Source of the DNA: Pontibacter mucosus
Lineage (GTDB): Bacteria; Bacteroidota; Bacteroidia; Cytophagales; Hymenobacteraceae
Direction of reading: 5' to 3'
Assembly: GCF_003054055.1 (NCBI RefSeq)
Contig: NZ_QBKI01000007.1
Location: 1-64,000 of the forward strand
DNA: 64,000 nucleotides
The notes beneath the pieces were generated by a model. It was not told the origin of the DNA. It was given only the letters and a program-made list of their open reading frames with translations, and did not search any database. Both the position numbers and the translations under genes were made by a program. This document shows positions 12,077-19,277 of this stretch, piece by piece. Each line of letters begins with the position of its first letter. Positions within the stretch are counted from its first letter, which is position 1.

Positions 12077-12988
12077 TTGAGTATTCTGAAGATTGAAGGC
12101 GTAAGCAAGTTCTACGCTAACCATACCGCGTTAGACAACGTGAGCTTTGAAATTCCGCAGGGCTGTATCTTTGGCCTGCTTGGCCCGAACGGAGCCGGAA
12201 AAACCTCCCTGATACGCATCATCACCCAAATCACCGGCGCCGACAGCGGCAAAATATACTTTAAAGGCGAGCGCCTGCAGCCAGGCCATATTAAGGATAT
12301 GGGCTACCTGCCGGAGGAGCGCGGCCTGTACAAGAAAATGAAGGTGGGGGAGCAGCTGCTGTACCTGGCGCAGTTAAAAGGCTTATCCAAGGAGGACGCT
12401 ACTGCCCGCATCAAGAGCTGGATAGACCGCTTCGAGATACGCGAGTGGCTGGACAAGAACATCGAGGACCTCTCTAAAGGGATGCAGCAGAAGGTGCAGT
12501 TTATTGCCACAGTGCTGCACGAGCCCTCGCTCATCATCCTCGATGAGCCCTTCTCCGGTTTCGACCCCATCAACGCCAACCTTATAAAAGACGAGATCCT
12601 GAGCCTGCGCGAGCGCGGCGCCACCATCATCTTCTCCACGCACCGCATGGAGTCGGTGGAGGAGCTGTGCGATAACATTGCCCTGATAAACCGAGCCCGC
12701 AAGGTGCTGGATGGTCCTGTGCGGGAGATAAAGGACACCTATAAAACCGATACCTATCAGGTGATTGGCAATGGCCAGCTCCTGGTTACCTCCCCGGATT
12801 TTGAGGTGCTGGAGCAACACAGCAACCACGGCATTTTCAGGGCAAGTATAAAACTGCTCAACAACACCTCGCCCAACGATTTGCTGCGCTACCTGATCCA
12901 GCGCGTGGAGGTGCACTCCTTTGTGGAGCTTGTGCCAAGTATAAATGAGATCTTCATCCAAAAAGTAAAGGAAACACACCATGCATAA
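12077..12988 (+). CDS. ABC transporter ATP-binding protein (NatA-like exporter)
   Basis: A 303-residue cytoplasmic ATPase. Walker A GPNGAGKT is at 36-43, the signature LSKGMQQK near 132, Walker B IILDEP near 154, and the switch His in FSTHRMESV. A C-terminal domain of about 80 residues follows, as in NatA/drug-export subunits. The start is TTG; it gives the expected opening MSILKIEGVSKFYANHTALD and no ATG fits. It overlaps the next gene, a permease with extracytoplasmic loops, by 8 bp, so together they form an ABC-2 exporter. The substrate (Na+ or drug in named relatives) is not readable from sequence. Confidence 0.92.
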   Translation: MSILKIEGVSKFYANHTALDNVSFEIPQGCIFGLLGPNGAGKTSLIRIITQITGADSGKIYFKGERLQPGHIKDMGYLPEERGLYKKMKVGEQLLYLAQLKGLSKEDATARIKSWIDRFEIREWLDKNIEDLSKGMQQKVQFIATVLHEPSLIILDEPFSGFDPINANLIKDEILSLRERGATIIFSTHRMESVEELCDNIALINRARKVLDGPVREIKDTYKTDTYQVIGNGQLLVTSPDFEVLEQHSNHGIFRASIKLLNNTSPNDLLRYLIQRVEVHSFVELVPSINEIFIQKVKETHHA

Positions 12989-14342
12989 AATCTGGCTGAT
13001 TATACAGCGCGAGTACCTGACGCGCGTGCGCAAGAAGAGCTTCATCATCATGACGCTGCTCACGCCGCTGTTGCTGGCCACGTTCATGATCCTGCCCGGC
13101 CTGCTCATCAACATGTCGGGGGAGGAGGAAACTGTGATGGTGCTGGACGAGAGCGGCCTGTTTGAAAATAAGCTGGAGAGCCGCAAAGACCTGGCCTTCA
13201 TTCCCCTGCCCGATCTCACCCTGGACCAGGCCAAAACCATTTACCAGGAAACCGACAATACGGCGCTGCTCTACATCCCGAAAATGAGCATAGAAGACCC
13301 CAAGGGCTTTGTGGTGTACGGCAAGAAGAACATCAGCATCCAGACCCAGGTAAGCCTGGAGAACATGCTGGAGAAGGAGATTGAGAACCAGCGCTACCTT
13401 GCCTCCGGCCTGGACCGCCAGACGCTCGACAAGATCAAGGCCGACGTTAAAATAACAGCTGTTAACCTAAGCAACGAGGGCGAAAAAGGCAACAACGCCA
13501 TCATCACGTCCATAGCCGGTATCGTGGGGGCGGTTATCATCTACTTCTTCATCTTCCTGTACGGGGTGCAGATTATGCGCGGGGTAATAGAGGAGAAGAC
13601 CAACCGCATTGTGGAGGTGATGATCTCCTCGGTAAAGCCTTTCCAGCTTATGATGGGTAAGATTGTAGGCATTGCCGCCGTGGGCCTTACGCAGTTCCTG
13701 CTCTGGGTTATACTTTCGTTTTTCGCGGTAACGGCCGTTTCTGCTGCCTTTGGGGTAGATGCCGCCCCGTCGCCGGCTGCCCAGTATGCCGCAGGCCAGA
13801 TGGCCGCGCAGGGTGGCGGGCTGGAGGCTGATGACCCTTCGGCCATGGCCAATGAGCCGGGCGAGGATGAGTTTGCCAACACTATCAGCGATGTGAAGCA
13901 AAGCTTTGCCAGCCTCAACATCGGCCTGATTTTCTTTAGCTTTCTGTTCTACTTCCTGGGTGGTTACCTGCTCTACGGTTCTCTGTTCGGGGCCATTGGC
14001 GCCGCCGTGGATAATGAGACCGACACCCAGCAGTTCATGATGCCGATCACGATACCGTTGGTGATTGCCTTCATCATGTCGTACTCCATCGTGCTGAAGA
14101 ATCCGGACGGCCCGGTAGCCTTCTGGATGTCAATGATTCCGCTTACCTCGCCGATTGTGATGATGGTGCGCGTGCCGTTTGGGGTGCCAGCCTGGGAGCT
14201 GCTGCTCTCGATGGGCCTGCTGGTGGCCGGCTTCATCTTCACCACCTGGATCGCCAGCCGCATCTACCGCGTGGGCATCCTGATGTACGGCAAGAAAGTG
14301 AACTACAAGGAGCTGTCGAAGTGGTTGTTTTATAGGGTATAA
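12981..14342 (+). CDS. ABC-2 type transporter permease (NatB-like)
   Basis: A 453-residue integral membrane partner of the ATPase at 12077. One membrane helix is near residues 20-42 (FIIMTLLTPLLLATFMILPG). A large extracytoplasmic domain reaches about residue 170, and five or six further helices make up the C-terminal half. The sequence IMRGVIEEKTNRIVEVMISSVKPFQLMMGK at the inner face is characteristic of ABC-2 permeases. A low-complexity Ala/Gln/Met stretch (about 260-300) is inserted between two helices. It overlaps the ATPase gene and ends at a hairpin at 14351. Confidence 0.92.
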   Translation: MHKIWLIIQREYLTRVRKKSFIIMTLLTPLLLATFMILPGLLINMSGEEETVMVLDESGLFENKLESRKDLAFIPLPDLTLDQAKTIYQETDNTALLYIPKMSIEDPKGFVVYGKKNISIQTQVSLENMLEKEIENQRYLASGLDRQTLDKIKADVKITAVNLSNEGEKGNNAIITSIAGIVGAVIIYFFIFLYGVQIMRGVIEEKTNRIVEVMISSVKPFQLMMGKIVGIAAVGLTQFLLWVILSFFAVTAVSAAFGVDAAPSPAAQYAAGQMAAQGGGLEADDPSAMANEPGEDEFANTISDVKQSFASLNIGLIFFSFLFYFLGGYLLYGSLFGAIGAAVDNETDTQQFMMPITIPLVIAFIMSYSIVLKNPDGPVAFWMSMIPLTSPIVMMVRVPFGVPAWELLLSMGLLVAGFIFTTWIASRIYRVGILMYGKKVNYKELSKWLFYRV

Positions 14343-14350
14343 GTATAGCG

Positions 14351-14380
14351 ATAGCCGGTGCCTTGGGTGCCGGCTATTTT
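14351..14380 (+). terminator. Terminator of the ABC-2 operon
   Basis: Stem ATAGCCGG/CCGGCTAT (14351-14358 with 14370-14377) followed by TTTTTATT. Confidence 0.8.
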
Positions 14381-14413
14381 TATTATCTTGAAGTATAAAA
14401 TCAGATTTTTCGG

Positions 14414-15298
14414 ATGATGAAGTATAAACTCCTGACACTACTCTTACTGGTGATGACGACAGTAGCCATGGCGCAGAAAAAGGACAAACCAGCTTATCAG
14501 CTGTTTACGGCGGAGGGCAAAAGTATAAGTTATGGCAAAATGCTCAAGGAGCTGCAGGAGGCAGAGGTTATCCTTTTCGGGGAGCAGCACAACGACCCGA
14601 TTGCGCACTGGCTGCAGCTGGAGGTGGCCAGAGACCTGCACCGGGAAAACCCGAAGCAGTTTGCTATCGGTGCCGAGATGTTTGAGGCCGACGTGCAACT
14701 GGTACTGAACGAGTACCTGGCCGGGCAGGCGCCTGAAAAGAACTTTGAGCAGGAGGCAAGGCCCTGACCCAACTACGCCACCGACTACAGGCCGGTGGTG
14801 CGCTTTGCCAAAGAACAGAGAATTCCGTTTATCGCCACCAACGTGCCCCGCCGTTATGCCGCTATGGTAGCCGGTGGTGGCCTGGCCGCGCTGGAGAATG
14901 TGTCGGAGGAGGCGAGGCGCTACATTGCCCCGCTCCCTGTGACGGTGAATATGGAACTGCCCGGATACAAGGGCATGATGGCAATGTTTGGCGGCAGCAC
15001 GCACGGCAACTCCAAAAGTATAAACATTGTGCAGGCGCAGGCCCTCAAAGACGCTACCATGGCCCATTTTATACTTGGCCAGGTGCAACAGGGGCGGCAG
15101 GTGCTCCACCTGAACGGGGCTTACCACTCCGATAACTTCGAGGGCATCGGCTGGTACTTAAAGCAACTGCGGCCGCAGGTAAAAGCCCGCACCATCACCA
15201 CCGTCCTGCAACCCGACCTGGAGAAGCTCTCAGATGAGAACAAGCAGAAAGCCGACTTCATACTGGTAGTACCCGAAAGTATGACGAGAACTTATTAA
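14414..15298 (+). pseudogene. ChaN-like haem-binding lipoprotein gene, interrupted by one in-frame TGA
   Basis: A signal peptide (MKYKLLTLLLLVMTTVAMAQ) leads into a ChaN-type domain with the signature FGEQHNDPIAHWLQLE. The frame hits TGA at 14765-14767 after 117 residues and then continues, in the same frame and without further stops, to 15298. The restored product would be 294 residues and carries family blocks such as HFILGQVQQGRQVLHLNGAYHSDNF. The TGA stands where homologues have Trp in a WPNY..DYRP motif, so a single TGG-to-TGA change explains it. ChaN proteins bind haem in iron-scavenging pathways. The rest is undamaged, so the change is recent, a sequencing error, or read through. A downstream fragment could begin at 14795. 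Confidence 0.85.
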
Positions 15299-16228
15299 AG
15301 TTAGAGAGTTTGGGAGTTTAGGAGTTGGAGAGTTAAAAGATTAGAAAGTTAGAAAGTGACAAAAGCTAATCGCTCCTTCTACCTCCCTTTAGTCGACTTC
15401 TACAAGCAGAGCGGTTTTGCAGTACCTGGTCCAACCACCCCTACACCTCAGAGCTGCGCTCGCTACCTTCGAACTCTCGTTCTCGGTAGTCTAAGGCGGG
15501 GAGTCTGTTATTGCTACTGCTGAAGTATAAGTTAGGTAGCCTCAGTTCTCGCGCGGACAGGTCGCGACCTGTCCCTACAAGTGTAAACCTGGCAGGCGAT
15601 TGACACCCCTATCCCCTCCGAGGAGGGGAATTATCAGTAGGCGAACCCCTATTGAGCTTTACTCGCAAGTTTCGAACTCGCGTTCTCATTTGTCCTCAAG
15701 GGGGCAGTTTATACTTGCCTCGTTCCCTGTCATCTCGAGCTGCGCGAGAGATCTATCGGGAGTCCTAAAGAGATTTCTCACAGCTACGCTGGCTCTCTTC
15801 GGCTCTCGCCTCAAGAGTGGTCGAGATGACAGTAATAGCAGCGGCTATCGAACCTATCCCAGCCTTTGGGTTGAGCGCCTTGTAGATTTCTGGTGCCTGA
15901 AAGGCATTGCGGAGCAAAGGAAGCGAAAGCAGCGCGATGCCCTTATCGAGGGCCCCTACCCCCAAGGCGAGCCCTCTCGGGCTTGAGAGCACCAAAGCCA
16001 GAGATGAAACAATAGCCTACCTATGTTAGTCTGGAGGGTAGACGGGAGCTAGTAAGGATATCTTAGTTCAAGTGGAAGGAAGCGGCGGCTATAAGCGGCA
16101 CAATCGGACACTTGCGCCAGGTAGGGTTAAGGAAGTATAGTTAAAGTATAAAGTATAGAAGGGCACAGGGTGCAAGCCCATGTCAATATTCAAATAGGGC
16201 AGTTTAACCACCGATGGCTTCTTAAAAC
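15299..16228. repeat. Repeat-filled intergenic island 2
   Basis: No credible gene. It opens at the stop codon with a purine-rich word-repeat (15301-15358, variants of GAGAGTTTGGGAGTTTAGGAGTT) that recurs at 17343 and, inverted, at 17838. Next comes a family with CCAACCACCCCTA and GGTCGCGACC (about 15420-15625). A segment at 15645-15790 closely matches 32516-32660 and includes the widespread TGTCATCTCGAG...GAGAGATCT word and a reverse partner near 15825. Copy B of the long dispersed repeat is at about 15830-16095. Short open frames here lie wholly inside repeats. Confidence 0.8.
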
Positions 16229-16262
16229 AACAAAGCCCGGCTACTTGCAACCGGGCTTTGTT
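16229..16262 (-). terminator. Terminator of the A-type Fe-S carrier gene
   Basis: Stem AACAAAGCCCGG/CCGGGCTTTGTT (16229-16240 with 16251-16262) just beyond the stop of the minus-strand gene, with T-rich sequence on the minus strand. Confidence 0.8.
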
Positions 16263-16290
16263 TATGTAAAAGAGAAAGAAGGTCTCCTTG

Positions 16291-16638
16291 TTACGCAGAG
16301 AAAGAGCTTCCGCAGCCGCAGGTGCTGGTTGCCTGTGGGTTGTTGAAGGTAAAGCCACGGGCATTCAGGCCATCCTGGAAATCAACCACCATGCCCATCA
16401 CGTACATGCCGTGCTTTTTGTCCATAATTAGGGTAACGCCGTCCAGTTCAAACGTCTCGTCAGCATCTTTCGGCTTGTCGAAGCCCAGCAGGTAAGAAAG
16501 ACCGGAGCAGCCACCGCCTTGCACACCAACGCGCAGGCCATACTCAGCTGGTACGTTCTTCTCTTTCAGAATATTCTTAACCTCTTGCAAGGCTCTTTCG
16601 GTCAGGGTTATAGGTGCAGTTTTAGTTTCTGTTGCCAT
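16291..16638 (-). CDS. A-type iron-sulfur carrier (IscA/SufA/ErpA family)
   Basis: A 115-residue protein that receives and hands on Fe-S clusters during assembly. The three conserved cysteines are present: one in GGCSGLSY and two in the C-terminal CGCGSSF. The HesB fold motif LRVGVQGGGCSG is clear. Start at 16638 (MATETK) rather than the longer frame, because homology begins at TLTERAL. No other suf or isc genes are nearby, so it is a stand-alone carrier here, and SufA cannot be told from ErpA by sequence alone. Confidence 0.9.
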   Translation of the reverse strand: MATETKTAPITLTERALQEVKNILKEKNVPAEYGLRVGVQGGGCSGLSYLLGFDKPKDADETFELDGVTLIMDKKHGMYVMGMVVDFQDGLNARGFTFNNPQATSTCGCGSSFSA

Positions 16639-16798
16639 AGTATACTTCGGTTTATTTGTAGTCACAAACTTAAGCAATAATCTACAAACTTGCTTAGGCG
16701 CGCTACCCTTATACTCAGGTAAACAGGAAAAGCCCTGAAATGATTCATGTATCCAGAATTAAATTTTTGCGATATTTATACTTTCAAACCGACACCTT

Positions 16799-17347
16799 AT
16801 GGCTAATTTTTTCGCTTTACTCATAGATTTACTCAAGCTTGCCCTGCCTGCCCTGGTGCTGGTAGGAGGCCTGTACTGGTTACTGCAAAAGCACTACGAG
16901 CGCGAAGACCGCCTGCGGGCCGAGCAGGCACAGAAAAAGGATACCAGAAACACGGAGATCATCACCCCGATACGGCTGCAGGCTTACGAGCGCATTGTGC
17001 TGTTATTGGAGCGCATCACGCCGAGCAACCTGCTGCTGCGCATCAGCCCGGCCGGACAAACAGCCGCCGAGTACCACCGCCTGCTGCTCTCCGAGATCCG
17101 CAACGAGTTTAACCACAACATGTCGCAGCAGGTGTACATGAGCGAACCGGCCTGGCAACAGGTAAACCACGCCCGCGAAGAAGTGGTAAAGCTCCTCAAC
17201 AAGACCTTTCAGGACCTTCCGGAAAGTGCGCGCGGCACCGACCTGGCCAAACGCGTGCTGGAAACCCTGCTGGTAAACGAGCAGGACCCTACTGCCCAGG
17301 CCATCAACACCGTGAAGCAGGAGGTGAGGCAGACGTTTGGAAGTTAG
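16799..17347 (+). CDS. Membrane-anchored conserved protein (DUF7935-like)
   Basis: A 182-residue protein with one N-terminal membrane helix (about 5-28, FALLIDLLKLALPALVLVGG) followed by a charged cytoplasmic helical region. Conserved-looking blocks are ITPIRLQAYERIVLLLERI and IRNEFNHNMSQQVYMS. From memory these match the Bacteroidetes-restricted DUF7935 family, whose function is unknown. The stop codon TAG (17345-17347) and the preceding Ser codon fall at the edge of the GAGAGTTT word-repeat that begins the neighbouring palindrome, so the C-terminus may have been reset by repeat insertion. Confidence 0.75.
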   Translation: MANFFALLIDLLKLALPALVLVGGLYWLLQKHYEREDRLRAEQAQKKDTRNTEIITPIRLQAYERIVLLLERITPSNLLLRISPAGQTAAEYHRLLLSEIRNEFNHNMSQQVYMSEPAWQQVNHAREEVVKLLNKTFQDLPESARGTDLAKRVLETLLVNEQDPTAQAINTVKQEVRQTFGS

Positions 17348-17882
17348 AGAGTTTAAGAGTTAGAAAGTTAAGGAGGTAGATAATAACTTTCTAAAGTATA
17401 GCGCATGAGTGGCCGGTACCATAAGTAACACCGGCCACTCATGCGCTATACTTTACAGCCTCCTGCCGCAAGTTTAGCGCCAGCGTAACTTGTGGCTTTG
17501 TATGGCAGCAGTTTATAACTGCTTTGCTTTGAAGAAGCAAGGTTAAGAAGGCTTTGGCTATACTCTAAAGCCTGTCAAAGTAAATCTTTGGCAATAACAC
17601 CAACAAGGGCGGGAAAAGGAGCTGGCTATACTTTAGCCATGCCCGATTGAAGTATAAACTATTCTGCTAATGTATACTTTTCTGCTCACGCAGAAAGCAA
17701 GTTACAAACTTGCTTCAAGCACAGCCAAAAGTTACGCTGGCGCTAAACTTGCGGCAGAAAACCGCAAAGTAAAGTATAAATGAGGACGGCTGGCACTATA
17801 AGTAGTACCAGCCGCCCTCGTTTATACTTCAGAAGAGTTAACTTTCTAACTCCTAAACTCCCAAACTCCTCAACTCTCTAAC
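17343..17882. repeat. Nested giant inverted repeat between convergent genes
   Basis: Three nested inverted-repeat layers share one centre. The outer layer is purine-rich words at 17343-17370, inverted at 17838-17882. In the middle are two large hairpins, 17392-17455 (perfect 26-bp stem, 12-base loop) and 17771-17828 (imperfect), similar to each other in reverse orientation. The inner layer is a perfect 29-bp inverted repeat, 17463-17491 with 17729-17757, enclosing 237 bases. The core 17492-17728 has no open frame of note and several AAGTATA words. It looks like a non-autonomous mobile or structural element, or a very large bidirectional terminator. It reaches into the last codons of both flanking genes. 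Confidence 0.8.
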
Positions 17883-18958
17883 TCCTTCAGTTTTTCCAGC
17901 AACTTCTCTACTTGCTCTATGCTGTGGGCCGGAAAGTTAGCGATTCGGATTTGGGTCTCTTTATACTTGCCGTAGCCGCTGCCCACCTGCAGGTCGTACT
18001 GGGCCAGGTGCTTGTTTACCTCTGAGGCAGGCAGGGTGGTGTTCGCCACGATGGTGGTTTTAGAGCGGTGTGCCGGCTGCTCCACGGCAGGCGTAAACAG
18101 CTTGCTCTGCTCCAGGAAAGTATAAATCCGCGCTGCTTTTGCTTCTGTCTCTTGCCGTATCTGATCTGCGCCCTTATGGTTCATATCTGCCACCACCTTA
18201 GCCAGCAGGTAAATGTTGAGCACGTTGGGCGTTTCCACTGTCTGGCTCTGCAAGGCTTTCTCGAGCAGGGAAGGCAAAGTATGGTACGAGCCAATCGAAA
18301 GGCCTTCTTCCTGCATCTGGCGGGCCTTGGCCAGGCAGCGGTCGTTTACCAGCCAAACGCCCAGGCCAGCGGGCAAACCAAAGCATTTCTGCACCGAGAA
18401 GTATACCGAGTCCACCCGGCTATAGTCGAAAGCAGGGTAGGGGAGCGAGGAAACCGCATCTACGTAAATGAGCGCATCGGCCGGGGCCTTATCGCGAATT
18501 TGGTTGATTTCCTCCACCGTCATGCTGGCCCCGGAGCTGGTTTCGTTCTGGATCAGGGCCACCAACTCGGCAGTCTCTGGGATGGTGATACTTTCCACGT
18601 GGAATCCATGGCCAAAAGGCACCTCCTGTACGTGCGCTTCGCGGCCGAGCTCCCGGGCGGTTTCAAAAAAACGCTTCGAGAAGGAGCCGTTCACCAGGTG
18701 AAAGCTTTCCCTGCGTACATTATTCTGAATGGCCCGTTCCCATACTTCCGTGGCGGAGGCCACAAATAACACCTCGTACTCATCCGGCAGTTGCAGCAGC
18801 TCCCGCAGGCCGCTCTCGGCGCTGGCGTAAATCTCCTGAAACTGCTTGCTGCGGTGCGAAATGCTGCCGATCTTCTGGGCTATCGCCTCCTGCAGGTGCT
18901 GCGCCACGGTAGGGTACAGCTCCGACGGGCCGGGGGTAAAGTATACTTTGTTGTTCAT
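17870..18958 (-). CDS. serC: Phosphoserine aminotransferase (class V aminotransferase)
   Basis: A 362-residue PLP enzyme, fold type I. The PLP lysine is in the block SVQKCFGLPAGLGVWLVND. DALIYVDAVSSLPYP carries the Asp that contacts the pyridine ring, and an N-terminal FTPGPSELYP block opens the protein. I start at 18958 (MNNKVYFTPGPSE) because the longer frame runs into repeat sequence. By sequence alone it could be an alanine-glyoxylate-type class V enzyme. The next gene upstream is a fused phosphoserine phosphatase/phosphoglycerate dehydrogenase, which makes SerC by far the likeliest role: 3-phosphohydroxypyruvate to phosphoserine. Its last codons (E-L-E-S-stop) are written in the GAGAGTT word-repeat. 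Confidence 0.85.
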   Translation of the reverse strand: MNNKVYFTPGPSELYPTVAQHLQEAIAQKIGSISHRSKQFQEIYASAESGLRELLQLPDEYEVLFVASATEVWERAIQNNVRRESFHLVNGSFSKRFFETARELGREAHVQEVPFGHGFHVESITIPETAELVALIQNETSSGASMTVEEINQIRDKAPADALIYVDAVSSLPYPAFDYSRVDSVYFSVQKCFGLPAGLGVWLVNDRCLAKARQMQEEGLSIGSYHTLPSLLEKALQSQTVETPNVLNIYLLAKVVADMNHKGADQIRQETEAKAARIYTFLEQSKLFTPAVEQPAHRSKTTIVANTTLPASEVNKHLAQYDLQVGSGYGKYKETQIRIANFPAHSIEQVEKLLEKLKELES

Positions 18959-18959
18959 A

Positions 18960-19277
18960 ACTGACCAGTGATTAACAATGATTCCGGACCAGTGATTACG
19001 TTTGATTTTAGGGATTTTTATGATTTTATACTTTATGGATTGCTGGTTTATACTTACTGGTGGAAACACCTACCCGGGTACCTGGTCACTGCCATTGTTG
19101 GTGTTATCACGAACAATCAGCACTTCGGCGGTCTTACATTTGCTGGTGAAAACACGCAGCAAGGGCAACTGCTTAACTATAGCGAAATATCAAACAGCGA
19201 GTATACAGCCACAACGTATGGTGCCCCTACAAGTATAAAATCAGTCTAATCTATAAAATCATACCTCATCACTGGTT
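18960..19277. repeat. Spacer bounded by inverted ACCAGTGATTA / TCACTGGT words
   Basis: The 317-bp gap between serC and serBA opens with two direct copies of GACCAGTGATTA (about 18961-18972 and 18988-18999) followed by TTTTATGATTTTATAC-like sequence. It closes with the inverse ATCACTGGTTAATAA at 19268-19282, which overlaps the serBA stop. The same boundary words flank the spacer at 49157-49370. No gene is apparent between them. Confidence 0.6.

Noticed and set aside
14765..14767. Selenocysteine or TGA=Trp recoding in the ChaN-like gene
   Set aside because: No SECIS-like hairpin is evident just after the TGA, the homologous residue is Trp, and other genes use TGA as a normal stop (for example serC at 17870-17872).
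15600..15986. 128-codon open frame in island 2
   Set aside because: It lies wholly inside dispersed repeats, has no family match and is broken in the other copies.
17492..17728. Transposase remnant in the core of the nested palindrome
   Set aside because: No open frame or recognisable transposase motif; at best a non-autonomous element.
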